Made by a program: the position numbers and the translations under genes. Below the pieces are notes generated by a model. The model had not been told where the DNA came from. It worked only from the letters and a program-made list of their open reading frames with translations, and ran no database searches. From Flaccisagitta enflata (lineage: Eukaryota; Chaetognatha; Sagittoidea; Aphragmophora): DNA of 64,000 bases. The stretch covers positions 23,064,001 through 23,128,000 of the forward strand of contig OZ231126.1 in NCBI GenBank assembly GCA_965153355.1, in the 5' to 3' direction. Positions within the stretch are counted from its first letter, which is position 1; every line of letters starts with the position of its first letter. Positions 1 through 16,176 of the stretch are shown here, piece after piece.

Positions 1-150
1 CCACAAGGGAGTGAGTGAAGTGAGTGAGCGAGCCCATGAACGGAGCGAGCAAGTGAAGCGAGCGTAGCAAAGCGGAGCGCTGCGGAGTGAGTAAGCAGAG
101 TGAGCGGTGCGAGCGAACGAATGTAGCGAGCGACCGAGTGGCCCGTTAAA
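1..150. repeat. degenerate GAGY/GAGN tetranucleotide tract
   Basis: The first 150 bases are a decayed run of GAGC, GAGT and AGCG units, such as gagtgagcgagc. A short related stretch (gagcaaagtgagcg) lies near 1635. No frame has a coding look. It may be the eroded microsatellite part of a transposon cut by the window edge. Confidence 0.6.
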
Positions 151-451
151 AACGCGATCGTCTTTGACTAGAAACGCCCCCTCAGTGCTATAATTTGAAA
201 TCGGCAGATCGTGAGCAAACTTATGAAATCTTTGGTAGGCTGCATTGTTTGACCAAGTAGGAACTGGCTTGCTCAACCAGTCGGTTTCGATTTGGAGGGC
301 AACAAAAAAGTGCCACGACTGTGGTTCCAATCTTGAAACTAAAGTGGTCGATTCAGTTAGTGCATCCATCGTCACCGGTCCCATGCGTAATCCATCTTTG
401 GGAATAGCTTGGATTGCCTTTTAATTACAAAAATTGGATAGCGATGCTAAG
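151..451. other. gene-free spacer
   Basis: Mixed-composition sequence between two repeats. I see no convincing open frame, repeat or RNA structure in it. Confidence 0.4.
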
Positions 452-742
<291 letters not shown>

Positions 743-933
743 CAGACGGACAGGCAAATAGACAAAATCTACAGGATGAACATAAATTTAGCCTCACCTG
801 AGCTAGCTGTGCACATTCATAGTCACTGATGAGTGTTGAGGCTATTGCCAACGGGGTCATCTCTTGGCAAGTATACCACAGATGATTTTGAAGTTTGGCA
901 ATGAAGGCGTCGACAAGTTTCGTTGAAAATAAA

Positions 934-1450
934 ACAAGGTCAACAAACCTTAGTCGCGTGGTAATAAGGGTAATAAAGGTAATTAAGGTAATTAAGGTAA
1001 TTAAGGTAATTTAGGTAATAAAGATAATGAAGATAACTTAGTAGCTATATCTTCCTATAATTACCCACATTTACCTACAACTACCTGTAAATACCTATAA
1101 TTACCTACAATTACATTAAATTACCATAGATTATCTATAATCACCTATAATTACCCATTATTTCCTATATTTCCTACAATTACCTCAATTTATAGTCTGA
1201 GACAACTTTTCTGACTTATATGATACAGATTACTAAAATACCTATACTTACCTATAATTACCTAAAATTACCTAAAATTACCTATAATTACCAAAAATTA
1301 CCTATAGTTACCTTTATTAACCTTCAATAACCTTAAAAACGACTATAAAGCCTATATTTCAAAAAAGTTACGGACCGACCCACCAACAGACCGACAGACC
1401 GACCGACCGACATAGCGGCTTCTAGAGTCGCGTTCACGCGACTAAAAAAG
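934..1450 (+). mobile_element. family A Helentron-like element (HINE), 517 bp
   Basis: The left end reads ACAAGGTCAACAAACC followed by TTAGTCGCGTG. A central array of about 10-bp units of type TTACCTATAA fills 961-1340. Next come repeated GACC/GACA tetranucleotides (1372-1412), then AGAGTCGCG and the hairpin partner CGCGACTAAAAAAG at the right end. The 5-prime AGTCGCGTG and the 3-prime CACGCGACT are inverted copies of each other, as expected for subterminal inverted repeats of Helentrons. There is no coding capacity. The family is recognised by comparing copies within this window. Confidence 0.75.
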
Positions 1451-2310
1451 AATTATCAGGTCTTTGTACAAGGAAAGTTGCCGTATCTCAGCATCAGCTC
1501 CACATGTCATGAGAAACCAAAACTTGACCAACGTGAGGGAAACAACGATGCTAATCCCTTCTAACGCTGTAAATATCATTGATCAGGATTTTGATTTGAT
1601 TTTACAAAGCTGGATAATTGTATCACCAGGGGATGAGCAAAGTGAGCGAACCCGTGATTGGAGCATTGAATTCTTTGCTTTCACGCTGATCGTTCCGATA
1701 CTTCACTAGGTTCTTGTGTTAAGGAAATATTGGGGCCAAATTAGTCATGGGTCATACACATTTAAAACAGCGTTGGCATGGAGATGATACGATATACGAA
1801 TATACGAAATACGAATTTAAGAAATTCATGCATGAGCATCAAAGACCTGATGCATAGCGAACCATTTTTTTATGTCATTTTTGATCCCATCGATTTTCTT
1901 TGTTTTGCAACCGGCTTTTCCCAGCATGTGACGACAGATTTCGCGGTGGCATGAATGGCGTCCGTCGAGTTTTTGCTCAACTCTTTGAGATGGTAAAAAA
2001 AGTGACAAAAAATCAACAACTTTGTTGGAAGTTTCGCTCCCAAAATCTCATTAACAGGCCGTTTTCCAAAATAGGGAATTTCTGACGCGCTTCTCAAACT
2101 CATCTTTCCAGGAGCAGATGCAGATCAGTAAATGTGGCACATTCATTCCAAATGCTTTAAATGAATACATTCATGAGTACACGACCATACACATACAGAA
2201 CCATTATTCTAAGCTGTTGTTTAATCACATGCACAAGACCGTTATGCTGGTCGGTTGGTCCGTCGGTGACACTTGGCTTTTGTGTGTAAGTGTTTTTGTT
2301 TTACATGTGT
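1451..2310. other. gene-free unique sequence
   Basis: AT-rich unique sequence. Open frames shorter than 85 codons occur on both strands but none shows a recognisable domain or splice context. The stretch around 1785-1825 contains a small duplicated motif, atacgaatatacgaaatac. Confidence 0.4.
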
Positions 2311-2316
2311 AAAAAC

Positions 2317-2392
2317 ATGTGCGTGCGTGCGTGCGTGCGTGTGCGTGTGTGTGTATGTGTGTGTGTGTGTGCGTGTGTGTGTGTGTGCGTAG
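2317..2392. repeat. (GTGC)n/(GT)n microsatellite
   Basis: Four or five GTGC units grade into an imperfect GT run. Confidence 0.9.
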
Positions 2393-2439
2393 AGTGCTCA
2401 CCCGCATCCACGTTTCGGAAGCTACAACGTGACTGAGTT

Positions 2440-2965
2440 GCATGGGTGAAATCCATTTTTAATGAAAACTTACATCAACTTAGGGAGATCGCTGCTTCAA
2501 TACAAATTGAGCTGACGACCTCAACTTCGGCTTGTTTTAAAGACCTTCGTCTGTTCTTCAAAATGAGCCCAAGTTGATGTCATTAGCTCAATTTGCTTAG
2601 ATAATATAAGCTTGCAAAGCTGCATGAGTGAAATCCATATTTTGCTCAAACTTACATCCACTTTGGAGCAATGCTGCGTCTAAACGAATTGAGCTAATGA
2701 CCTCAACTTGGGCTCATTTTAAAGAGCTGCGTCTGTTCTTTAAAATGAGCCCAAGTTGAGGTCATTAGCTCAATTTGTTTAGATGATATAAACTTGCAAA
2801 GTTGCATGAGTGAAATCCAGTTTTTGCTCAAACTTACATCCACTTTGGAGCAATGTTGCGTCTAAACGAATTGAGCTACTGACCTCAATTTGAGCTCATT
2901 TTAAAGAGCTGCGTCTATTCTTTAAAATGAGCCCAAGTTGAAGTCATTAGCTCAATTCGTTTAGA
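2440..2965. repeat. three tandem ~183-bp units, each with a hairpin
   Basis: Units start at about 2440, 2623 and 2805 with catgagtgaaatcca. Each contains an inverted repeat. In unit 2 the arms 2687-2724 and 2738-2775 are perfect 38-bp complements around a 13-nt loop, and the match extends about 8 bp further with one mismatch. Units 1 and 3 keep the same fold with several mismatches. No protein is encoded. It looks like a tandemly amplified foldback element. Confidence 0.85.
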
Positions 2966-3301
2966 AAATATGAGCTAACAAAGATAGGGGTGTCTGACCA
3001 ATGTATTCTCCGTTTTTCCCTCATTTTCTTTTAACTACCGCTGCTCCAATTTGAACGCCCGTGACTTTCTGAGGCCTGTTTACTCTTTTTTAGTTATATT
3101 GGAAAGGAAAAAGCGCCGGGTGGGGCTACTCAAGTCATTTTCTGCGCATTCCATGAGCGCTACTGTATATATTCACTGTTTTTGTTGCTGCTTTGCGGCT
3201 CGCGTTCTGTCTCTTCTTCTGTCAGTCTCTTCAACTCTCCAAATGTCTTTTTGCAGATCTTCATGTCTGACCGGTAAACCTCTTGTAAACTGTGTCATAA
3301 T

Positions 3302-3364
3302 GTGTCTGTCTGTATCTGTCTGTCTGTCAGTCTGTCTGTCTGTCTCTGACTGTCTGTCTGTTTT

Positions 3365-3460
<96 letters not shown>
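3302..3460. repeat. (TGTC)n then (CT)n compound microsatellite
   Basis: About 60 bp of imperfect CTGT/TCTG units leads into about 95 bp of nearly pure CT. Confidence 0.95.
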
Positions 3461-4313
<853 letters not shown>

Positions 4314-4379
4314 TTACAGGCTGAGAGTCACCAAATCGAAAAGGCGACAGATTAAAGGCGCGCGCCAGAGTTGAGAACG

Positions 4380-4665
4380 CAATTGCGGCTTTCAATGCGA
4401 CTTTCAATGCGGCCTCCCTTTGCGCTCATTGTTGCGGCCTCCATACAACCTCCCTTTGTGCTCCTCATTTTGGCCTCCGTACAGCATCCAACTGTACTCC
4501 TCATCTTGGCAACCATACAGCCTCCCTTTGCACTCTTCATTGTGGCCTCCACATGGCCTCCCTTTGCGCTTCTCATGATGGCCTCTATGCGGCCTCCCTC
4601 TGGTGCGCTCCTCAACGTGGCCTCCATACAGCCTCCCCTTGTGCTCCTCATTGTGGCCTCTCGTT
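4380..4665. repeat. GC-rich ~36-bp minisatellite
   Basis: Seven to eight imperfect units of about 36 bp share the core cctccctttgcgctcctcat followed by tgtggcctccatacag. Because the unit is a multiple of three, open frames run through it on both strands (about 135-147 codons), giving periodic peptides such as KGGCMEATMRSA. I regard these as consequences of the repeat period, not as a gene, since neither has a domain or conserved flanks. Confidence 0.8.
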
Positions 4666-4699
4666 GCTTCTTCCTATCGCGGCCACCTAACAATATTAT

Positions 4700-5560
4700 C
4701 ATTGAAATCCTTTTTTTTTCAGTTTCAGAATTCATAAGACATTTCATTTTGACCCCAAAACTGCCTCCATTTCTTTGACATTTTGACTGCATCAACTGGC
4801 AAAGCCCACTTAAAAATACTCCTCACGTTAAACTCACTTTTTTCAAATGCTTCATTTAAGATTTAGACATGTTTAGCCTAACTTTTAAGTTTAATGAAAA
4901 AAGTCCGTTGTAGTCGTTTAGTACAGCAAAGCAACACAGCACACCCGTGAACTAAGGATTGCCAGGTTTGAAGACCATTCCAATTCTCTTTCTGTCTTTG
5001 TCTTTCCCTGTATCTATCTCCGTTTCCTTCTTACTCTCTCTTTTTCAATTTTTTTCCCTCTTCTTTTTTTGGCTCCGGACTAAATCTCATTTTGGGGAAA
5101 GATTAACTTGACAGTTTTATTTATTTTACGCCCTTTAGAAGTGATCTGCATTCCATTGATTACAGCACAATTGCCTTTTTTTCGTCCTACCCCTATTTTT
5201 CATCATAAAACCTATCATTCTTTAGCATCATTAGCGTTAACTTTCAAATTTACCGCTTGTAGTGTCAAGAATGTTTGATTATCTTGTACATGTAATTATC
5301 GACAGAAACGTACATGCAATCAACAAAGCTGAATATTGTGTTAAAATTTGAAAATAAGAGTTTCTCGCATGATCGTAGAAATGAATGAGCACTACTAACA
5401 TCGCACGTTATTTAGCGGCTCCCTCTTTCGATTTCTTTTTTCCTCTTTCTCATTGTTGATTCTCATCCCACGCTTACACCTTTTCAACATAACTCTTCCA
5501 CTTCCAACACACCACAACAACTTTCCTTCAATACACTTTTTAACTTTTTCTCAAAGTCAC
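4700..5560. other. gene-free AT-rich sequence
   Basis: Pyrimidine-rich patches and no supported gene. I see no repeat of note. Confidence 0.4.
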
Positions 5561-5639
5561 CTCGACTCCACCACCTCCTCTTTCCAAACACTCCAAAACG
5601 CCACCGTTCTATAACATCCCGTTTATTCAGCCGACACTC

Positions 5640-5880
5640 ATAGAAACAGCACTCCAATTGTCACCATCAGCACCACCTCCATTGCCAATTGACTATGGCT
5701 ATAACCACTACCATCACTACCACCAGATCCACCATTTCTAAACATTTCTTTTATTATTACTAGGTTGAAGCTCATGGAACCAACACAAACAACTACCATG
5801 ACCACTTCCGTTAACACCACCCCCACCACCACCACCACCACTACAACCACCACAGCCACGACCATTACCACTACCACCAT
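5640..5880. repeat. degenerate (ACC)n/(CCA)n tract
   Basis: ACC and CAC triplets, purest at 5815-5850. Long frames across it are Val or Thr strings. Confidence 0.8.
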
Positions 5881-5989
5881 TCCTTGACACCTCTTTTACT
5901 CAGTCAACACTCGTGGGTCCTCGTTAAATTCTTTTATGGCGTCATTGCCTAAGATGTGAAAATGCAATTGCAAGCGCTCTCTGACTCTC

Positions 5990-6881
<892 letters not shown>

Positions 6882-6930
<49 letters not shown>
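6882..6930. repeat. (GA)n microsatellite
   Basis: About 48 bp of GA. Confidence 0.95.
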
Positions 6931-6936
<6 letters not shown>

Positions 6937-7349
6937 ATAGAGCGCGACGGACGGCAGAAAAATAGATAAAGCAAAGCAACGATTGACCTACTTTTACCAT
7001 CTCTTCTCCTTGCTTTCCTCCTGTCAAGAATATCCCCGTGCGCCGAAGCGCAATTAATGTAAATCACCATGTACAGCCATTTCCGTAGTCCACATCATCT
7101 ATTTCCTTAACTCATATCGCAAATGGAGAATACGTCATAAAAATAGGAGACCGCCGCGCCGCGCCCTGATGGTGATTGTGACAGAAAGAGGGGGACGATG
7201 AACGGACAGACAGATAAACAGAAACATAAAACGACAACCGGCAAATACCGACAGACCGACAAAAACGACTATCATCCGCAAAGGGGCAATTTTGTGACTC
7301 ATCCTCGGTCAAAATAATCGACCGATGAATTTCTTTCTATCATTCATTA
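6931..7349. other. gene-free spacer
   Basis: Unique sequence with a few GACA/GACC tetranucleotides at 7203-7263, possibly a faded transposon end. No gene seen. Confidence 0.35.
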
Positions 7350-8265
<916 letters not shown>

Positions 8266-8279
8266 TCCATGGAAACTAA

Positions 8280-8480
8280 GGCAAGCGCCGGGAAAATGGT
8301 GGTGGCAGCAGCAACAGTTACGGTTGCGACAGTGGCGGCAACGGTTACAGCAGTGGCAATTGCGGCGACAGTGGTAGCATCAGTTACGGTGGCAGCAACG
8401 GCGGTGGCGAGAGTGGCGACGACAGTTACAGCAGAGGCAGCAGCGACAACAGTGGTGGCAGCGGTTAAGGTGATTGGGGG
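8280..8480. repeat. degenerate GGC/GCA trinucleotide tract
   Basis: Loosely triplet-periodic sequence of ggcagcaacagttacggt type. It gives an Ala/Val/Thr frame starting at 8269, which I attribute to repeat composition. A related degenerate tract lies at about 10085-10220, and both have similar neighbouring text (gataggtggtcat and gataggtagccag), so the two may be copies of one element. Confidence 0.55.
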
Positions 8481-8550
8481 TAGTTAGGGGTGGTAAATGT
8501 TGAAAAAGGTAATTCTCCTTGATAGGTGGTCATTTTAGGCCAGTGTGTGA

Positions 8551-9085
8551 TAGTGGTAGACCGAAGGGGGGTAAGCCGAAGCCGAAGCCGAAGCCGAAGA
8601 TAACAATTTACTTCAGCCGAAGCCGAATCCGAAGATTGCCGAAGTCGATTTCCGAAGTCCGAAGTTTTTATCTTTGTTGTTTAAAAATTTAAACTTTAGC
8701 AATAAAAAAAAATTGAAAACCTGTAAATCTTTTAAGTTTTTGCAATATAATATTGATTATTTATTGAATTTAATATACATTATCATGTTATCATAAAGTA
8801 GTAAAAAAAATTTGGTTACAAATGAATTATTATTCTAATCAATTTATCAAAATAGGAAAAGATTTTATCTAAATCTATCAAAATTAAACTTAAACTTGAT
8901 TGACATATATTAATAAAAAAAAAACAATTTATTGAATTTTAGCATTTTGATTTAATTATCAATTTCTAAATCATTATTTTTTTTAATTTCAGCTTCAACT
9001 TTGACCATCTTCGGCTTCAACTTCAGCTTCGGTTTTGACTTTCTTCGACTTCGACTTTGGATAACCTACTTTGGGACAACCACTA
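8551..9085. mobile_element. TA-flanked MITE-like element with CCGAAG arms
   Basis: A left arm (TAGTGGTAGACCGAAGG, then CCGAAG hexamers to about 8665) mirrors a right arm (CTTCGGCTTCAACTTC and similar from 8990, ending GGACAACCACTA at 9085). The middle, 8670-8985, is strongly AT-rich. The termini GTGGT/ACCAC are both bordered by TA, compatible with a TA target duplication. No transposase is encoded. The superfamily is not determined. Confidence 0.55.
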
Positions 9086-9566
9086 CTTTTTTTAAAGATT
9101 TAACTCTACTGAGGCCCATAACTACTTATAACTCCACTGATTATCAAGCGTCAACCTACGGTACACCAATGATTTTTTACCTCTACTTTTTACCACTTTT
9201 TATATATGCATGCATTCATGAAACTTTACACTAACACAACATGGTTTACACCCATGCTTCTAACATAGATTTTTAGTTTTGTTGTCATTAGCAGTCTCTC
9301 ATTACTAATTACAGATAAATGCTACAGAAAAGCCAAATCATTGAGAAAAAAAAATGCAAAATCGCCTTAATGGTGCCACTTGTATTATATATATACTATA
9401 ATTTGCAACCCATTATAAACAACCTATTACTGTATTTTGTACTGTAAGGGGGTCGCTACAGTTTTAGGGGGTTCACACCTTGTATTAACCCTTCCTCTGT
9501 AGATGATATAGACTTTAAATAAAACGCTCATACAGCTACAGGTTGCAATGTAATCGTGGGACAGTT

Positions 9567-9612
<46 letters not shown>

Positions 9613-10543
9613 AGTTATTCTAACTTTTTCTGCTATGCTTCAAGCTTTGATAAAATTTGTGCGATGGACTGATTCAAGGTAAAATAACATATGCGTTTGA
9701 AAAAAAATGATAAGCGAATGCCGTCATAGTGACTTGGAGGGATGAACTGAATATTTTTTTTCTTTGAATTTGATGTCCATGGAAGATGCACTCATCATAT
9801 TTTGGTAGGAGAGAGAAAATGAAAATGACACCTGTTTTGATGATGATTTGAATTCACATTCAAAAGAAAAAAAAACCAAAAAACAAAAGATCGAACATCG
9901 GTTTATGACTTCGGTCGTCGGTTTCCCGATGGTGAGTCACGTCACCGGCGTCAATTCCGGTGTTGGAGCATGGCGCCTGTCAGTAGACCGACGCCGATGC
10001 CGGATCTTCGACTTTCACTAGTGTGTGAGTGACTAGGGGTGGTTAGGAGTGTTGAATGTAGAGATGGGTCATTCTGCGTGATAGGTAGCCAGTATGTAGC
10101 GGCAGCGAGTGGTAGGGCAATGGCAATGGCAAAAGTGGCAAGAGTGGCCATGGGATTGGTGGAAGCAAAAGTAGTGAGAGCGATGGAGGAGATGGTAGCT
10201 CTGTAGCAGTGGTTGTGGCGGCGACAAAGTAGTTCTTGAAGAAATGTTTTCCTGTGGAGGGATAAAATGAAGTTGCTTATGACAATGTAATTCTGCGTCG
10301 GTAGCAACTGAAATGAATACGTGCACATCATTCCGCTGGGTGTGCCATAAGTCCGGGTTTCAGCCTCCGGGTCTTTGTTTAGATTTGTCAAAAAGAATCA
10401 TGCGTATGCAATTACTTTTAAAATTGAGCTGTTGATTTTTACGTACTTGATACACGCGCCCTCTTTCCCTCTTCTTTTTAAAACCGGACTATGAAACGTG
10501 GCTCTCTCTCTCTCTTTCTCCTCTGTTTTTACTTCTTCTTTCC
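9086..10543. other. gene-free spacer
   Basis: AT-rich sequence with a (GA)n run at 9571-9609, a cgtcggt/cggtcgtcggt patch near 9912 and a degenerate trinucleotide tract at 10085-10220. Overlapping minus-strand frames at 9951-10391 show no domain and I do not call them genes. Confidence 0.4.
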
Positions 10544-10885
10544 TTTTTAAGTGCGTTCTCGCACTTTTATTTAAGGTCATATCCGTCGGTCGGTCGGTCG
10601 GTCAGTCACGAAGCTTTACCACATTCATTTTCATTCTGTTGGTCATTCATTTATTCATTTATTCATTCATTCATTCATCCATTCATCCATTCATCCATTC
10701 ATTCATTCATCCATTCATTCATTCATCCATTCATTCATTCATTCATTCATTCATTCATTCATTCATTCATTCATTCATTCATTCATTCATTCATTCATTC
10801 ATACATTCATTCATTCAGTCAAAACGATCATTCACAAATTCTTAACCAGCGAGGAGTACTTAATGCCCATAGCTGGGCCTGGTTA
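10544..10885 (-). mobile_element. family A Helentron-like element, AAGTGCG subtype
   Basis: In plus-strand order it has the hairpin AAGTGCG-TTCT-CGCACTT, four GGTC units (10586-10602), an (ATTC)n array (10645-10822), then ttcacaaattcttaaccagcg, gagtacttaatgcc and gggcctggtt. The same order, with nearly the same end sequences, recurs at 38141-38410. The tetranucleotide array is therefore an internal part of the element rather than an independent microsatellite. Confidence 0.7.
10645..10822. repeat. (ATTC)n tetranucleotide array
   Basis: About 175 bp of ATTC with CATC variants in its first half. It lies inside the family A element. Confidence 0.95.
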
Positions 10886-11552
<667 letters not shown>

Positions 11553-11624
11553 ATGAGAGAAACGAGGCCTAGACACATAACTTCCCCAATTGCGTGCAGG
11601 TGGATAAGAGATCACTAGACCATA

Positions 11625-12000
11625 AAAAAACTTAGTTTAAGGATGGAAGCGTTTTTTTACTACTTCATTTAAACTTATGCTCACTATTAGAACAGCATTG
11701 GTATGGAAGCTTTTTTCCACGAAACATTTGTAATTGTAAAAGTCAATTATTAGGAAAAGAATCAATAGCCTTCAGTGGCTTTTACAGAAAAAAAAAAAAT
11801 TTAGTTTTAAGATGGAAGCTCATGCTTATGCTTATTACTAGATGAAAAGTGACAGAGAAGCTTTTTTTTAGTACAAACACTTGCAAAATATAAAAGTCAA
11901 TAATAAGGACAAGAATCAACAGTCAATCTTTTTTAGCGACTTTAAAGAGAAAAGAATTAGTTTTGGAGTGGAAGCCTTTTTCTACTACTTCACTCCAGCT
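11625..12000. repeat. degenerate ~165-bp tandem repeat
   Basis: Starts near 11628, 11800 and 11956 share the sequence ttagttttaagatggaagc and the following text (aaaagtcaataataaggaaaagaatcaa). That makes two full units and a partial third, diverged by small indels. Confidence 0.7.
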
Positions 12001-12132
12001 CATCAGCTTTGTAAAACCAAAGATTTGATGAAGAAGCAAATCTACTATTCAGTTGTTATAAATAGTAACAGTTTGCTATGTCAAAGTTAAATGAGGCTGG
12101 ATACACAGCACCCCAACTGTTGACAGTTGGGC

Positions 12133-12134
<2 letters not shown>

Positions 12135-12182
<48 letters not shown>
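12135..12182. repeat. (GA)n microsatellite
   Basis: About 48 bp of GA. The adjoining 12205-12290 is rich in gggccctgaga-type repeats. Confidence 0.93.
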
Positions 12183-12186
<4 letters not shown>

Positions 12187-12290
12187 GGAGTAAAAGAATA
12201 TGGTGTCTCGGGGAACAGAATTCTGGGCCCTGAGATTTTGGGATTTTTGGGGGCCCTGAGACTTTGTACCCTCGGGGCCCCGCGTCGCGC

Positions 12291-13142
12291 CCGGAGTGTA
12301 CTTGTATTTGGAAGGGGGTGTTGGGTCACACTCGACTGATTCGCGAAGTGAAATCCTAGGCTTAAATCCATCCTTAAATGGATATCCCTTGATTTAGAGC
12401 TTACATATAAGAATTAGTCATAGCGACAAGCAACTTAAAAGCTAAAATCGATAGATTTCAACTCAAGGATTTTCATTCCAAAGAAATGCTACTTCGCGAT
12501 TTACAATTAAACAAAGTAAGTGTGGGGTGTGAAGGCAGCTGTTCGATTATCTTGTTTTGCTTTTTTTTTCTTTGAAAATATAGTTATTTTCAGCACCAAT
12601 CACCGATCTACTTCAATCTTTCATACATATTCAAAAGCCAAATATAGGTTTGTCTTCGTTTTCACAACTTTCGTAAAACATCAACATTTTTTGTTACTGA
12701 AGCTCGGTTAACGAAAGCTGAGGCTCTTCAATTCATCAAAGTTAGCGTTTGTAATTGTATTCAAAATCATAGGCTTATGAAATGTCAGTCATTAAAACGC
12801 CTTGCAGTGTATCATCTTAATCAATCTCTTGGTTCCTCTCTTCTTCCATGCATAACTCTTCCATTTTCGAGTTTCAAAACCGTCTTTTGCTACTTTGTGT
12901 GGGAGAGGACTCGATGGTCCTCTTAAACGCGGCTTAACGATTTAATCTATACACGATAATGTTGTTAATGTTGCGATGTCACTTTTATTGCCAATATTTC
13001 AAGCAGAATGAAGAGAAGATCAAAACGGGCGCGGAGATAAAGTTGCACTTGATTTGATTAACACACACAAACATCTGTGGGCTGGATTCAAGTTCACAAA
13101 GGCCCTCATTGAAGCACAAAATAATCACTCTGGGAATAGAAG
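12291..13142. other. gene-free AT-rich sequence
   Basis: No supported gene, repeat or RNA. Confidence 0.4.
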
Positions 13143-13398
13143 CGAGAGAGAGAGAGAGAGAGAGAGAGAGGTAGAGACTCTAAAGAGACATACAGAGAAA
13201 CAGGCCGACAGACGTTTACAAACAACACAAGGAACGGGAAGTAGAACACGAGAAAAGTAATAAAATGGCTAAAAAAAGAAGAAAAAAAAAAAAGCGTTAC
13301 TGTCACTATTTTTCCTTGTTTTAGCAAACTCTTTTCATCACTCACTTTCTTGAAAATATTTATGGGAGGAGAGAAAACCAGAAAATGAGGTAAAGTGG

Positions 13399-13440
<42 letters not shown>
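13143..13440. repeat. two (GA)n runs
   Basis: GA at 13143-13171 and 13401-13440, separated by A/G-rich unique sequence. Confidence 0.9.
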
Positions 13441-13443
<3 letters not shown>

Positions 13444-13891
13444 CGAAAGGAAATATTATCTTGAAAGAAAGGAGAAAGAAAGGAAACATTGTGAGAATGA
13501 GAAAATGAGGAGAGAATGATGAAATATGGCGACAGTAACAGGCGTAAGACAGGCTTTGCGGAACAGTTATTTGCCGCTTTACTAGGGTTCATCTCGACTG
13601 GTAAAACATTTTATTTGAGCCCTCTTCCCAACTTAATGCAGAGCCAAAATATGTAATATCACCATTCTTTTAGGTACGATGCCGTATTTGCGTACTTTGC
13701 TTCTTTCTACGAGCGTTTTCGTAAAACCTTTTCAGCCTATCATAATTCTTTCAGTTGTTCACTGTTGATTCTTGGTAACGAGGTAGTATGGCGCATTTTG
13801 CTGTATTGGCTCCCATCACTGATGGGATAGAAACATCAATAGTAACTAACTCAAATTGAAAACAAAAAAAGGAATGCATCGGAATGAAAAA

Positions 13892-14150
13892 GGTAGAAGA
13901 AGAAGAAGAAGAAGAAGAAGAAGAAGAAGAAGAAGAAGAAGAAGAAGAAGAAGAAGAAGAAGAAGAAAAAGTAGGAGAAGAAGAAGATTCAGAAGAAGAT
14001 TCAGAAGAAGATTCAGAAGAAGATTCAGAAGAAGAAGAAGAAGAAGATTCAGAAGAAGAAGAAGAAGAAGAAAAAGAAGAAAAAGAAGAAAAAGAAGAAA
14101 AAGAAGAAGAAGTAGAAGAAGTAGAAGAAGAAGAACAAAAAGAAAAAGAA
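13892..14150. repeat. (GAA)n trinucleotide array with GATTCAGAA higher-order units
   Basis: Pure GAA to about 13965, then repeats of gaagaagattca (15 bp) at 13980-14050, then aaagaagaa units. It is open in several frames (Glu, Arg or Ser/Leu strings). An acidic Glu/Asp/Ser peptide is read on the plus strand, but no flanking coding sequence supports an exon. Confidence 0.92.
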
Positions 14151-14343
14151 GGTGGAGAGATGAATGAGCGAATGATAGAAAAAAAGGAAGAAGAGAAAAT
14201 TTCAAAGTCGGCCGCCCGCCTCGCCAACGGTCGGGCTCGAAGCCCCTCAAAGGCGCATCTGGGTGTTCGATAGCTGAAAAACTTGAAAACGAAAACTGAA
14301 GAGATGATAATTTAATAGCGGACACAAAGTCAAAAAAAGAAAG

Positions 14344-15112
<769 letters not shown>

Positions 15113-15254
15113 AAAAAGTTAAGGGGATGCAAATGCCACCAACAACGTTATTTAGACTATGCAAATAGGGAGAAAACGAATTAACAGAATTGCCGCACAT
15201 TATCATTATTCGAATATCCGTCAAAGGCGTCATCCGGGGAATAACACACGCGAA

Positions 15255-15536
<282 letters not shown>

Positions 15537-16176
15537 AGAAAGAATGAGGCTTGGTTTTTGATCGAAAAAAAAAGAAAAAAAAAGGACAAAAGAAAGAATA
15601 GAAAAGAAACAAAATAAAGAAAGAAAAGACAGAATTGAAGGATTTATTAGGACTAGATTTGGCCTCGGAGGATTTAAGTGGAGGGGCAGCGAGAGACAGA
15701 GAGAGAGAAAATGGGAGAAAAAAAGGAGTTTGCGTGTCGGCGTCCCCTTAGAAAAAAAAGGACACATGAGAACAGAGATATTGGCTGTGTTGAGACTGTG
15801 TTGGGACCGTGTTGAGACTTTGTTGTGATTAACAGCACTACTTGAACTGATGGAGATTGCCGCTGTTATTGTAATAATGATGAAAAGAAATTTTAAGAAA
15901 GTTTAACTTGCTCCTTACAACTTGAAAGATTAGTTCATCTGATATGTACAAAGCAATCAGAGCAATTAATCTATTAAACGGAACGAGCGAACCATTCAAT
16001 GACTGTCTTGTCCTATTTTTAAACACAACCTGTCAGTGACAGAGAAAAAGAGAGGAATACTTCTAGAAGAGAGGATCTTAAGTCATTATGACCAAAAGTC
16101 AGTCTGAGACCCAGGATTCCCGTCTTATTATGTGTGTGTGGGGGGCACAAAGAGACTGGAAATTTCTTCTTTTTTG
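15537..16176. other. gene-free spacer
   Basis: A-rich then unique sequence. A tgttgagactgtgttgggaccgtg-like short duplication lies at 15788-15825. No gene seen. Confidence 0.4.

Noticed and set aside
934-1450. Interpretation of family A as tRNA-derived SINEs
   Set aside because: No A and B box promoter pattern was seen at the ACAAGG end, the other end is a hairpin rather than a poly-A or short tandem tail, and no target duplications were visible.
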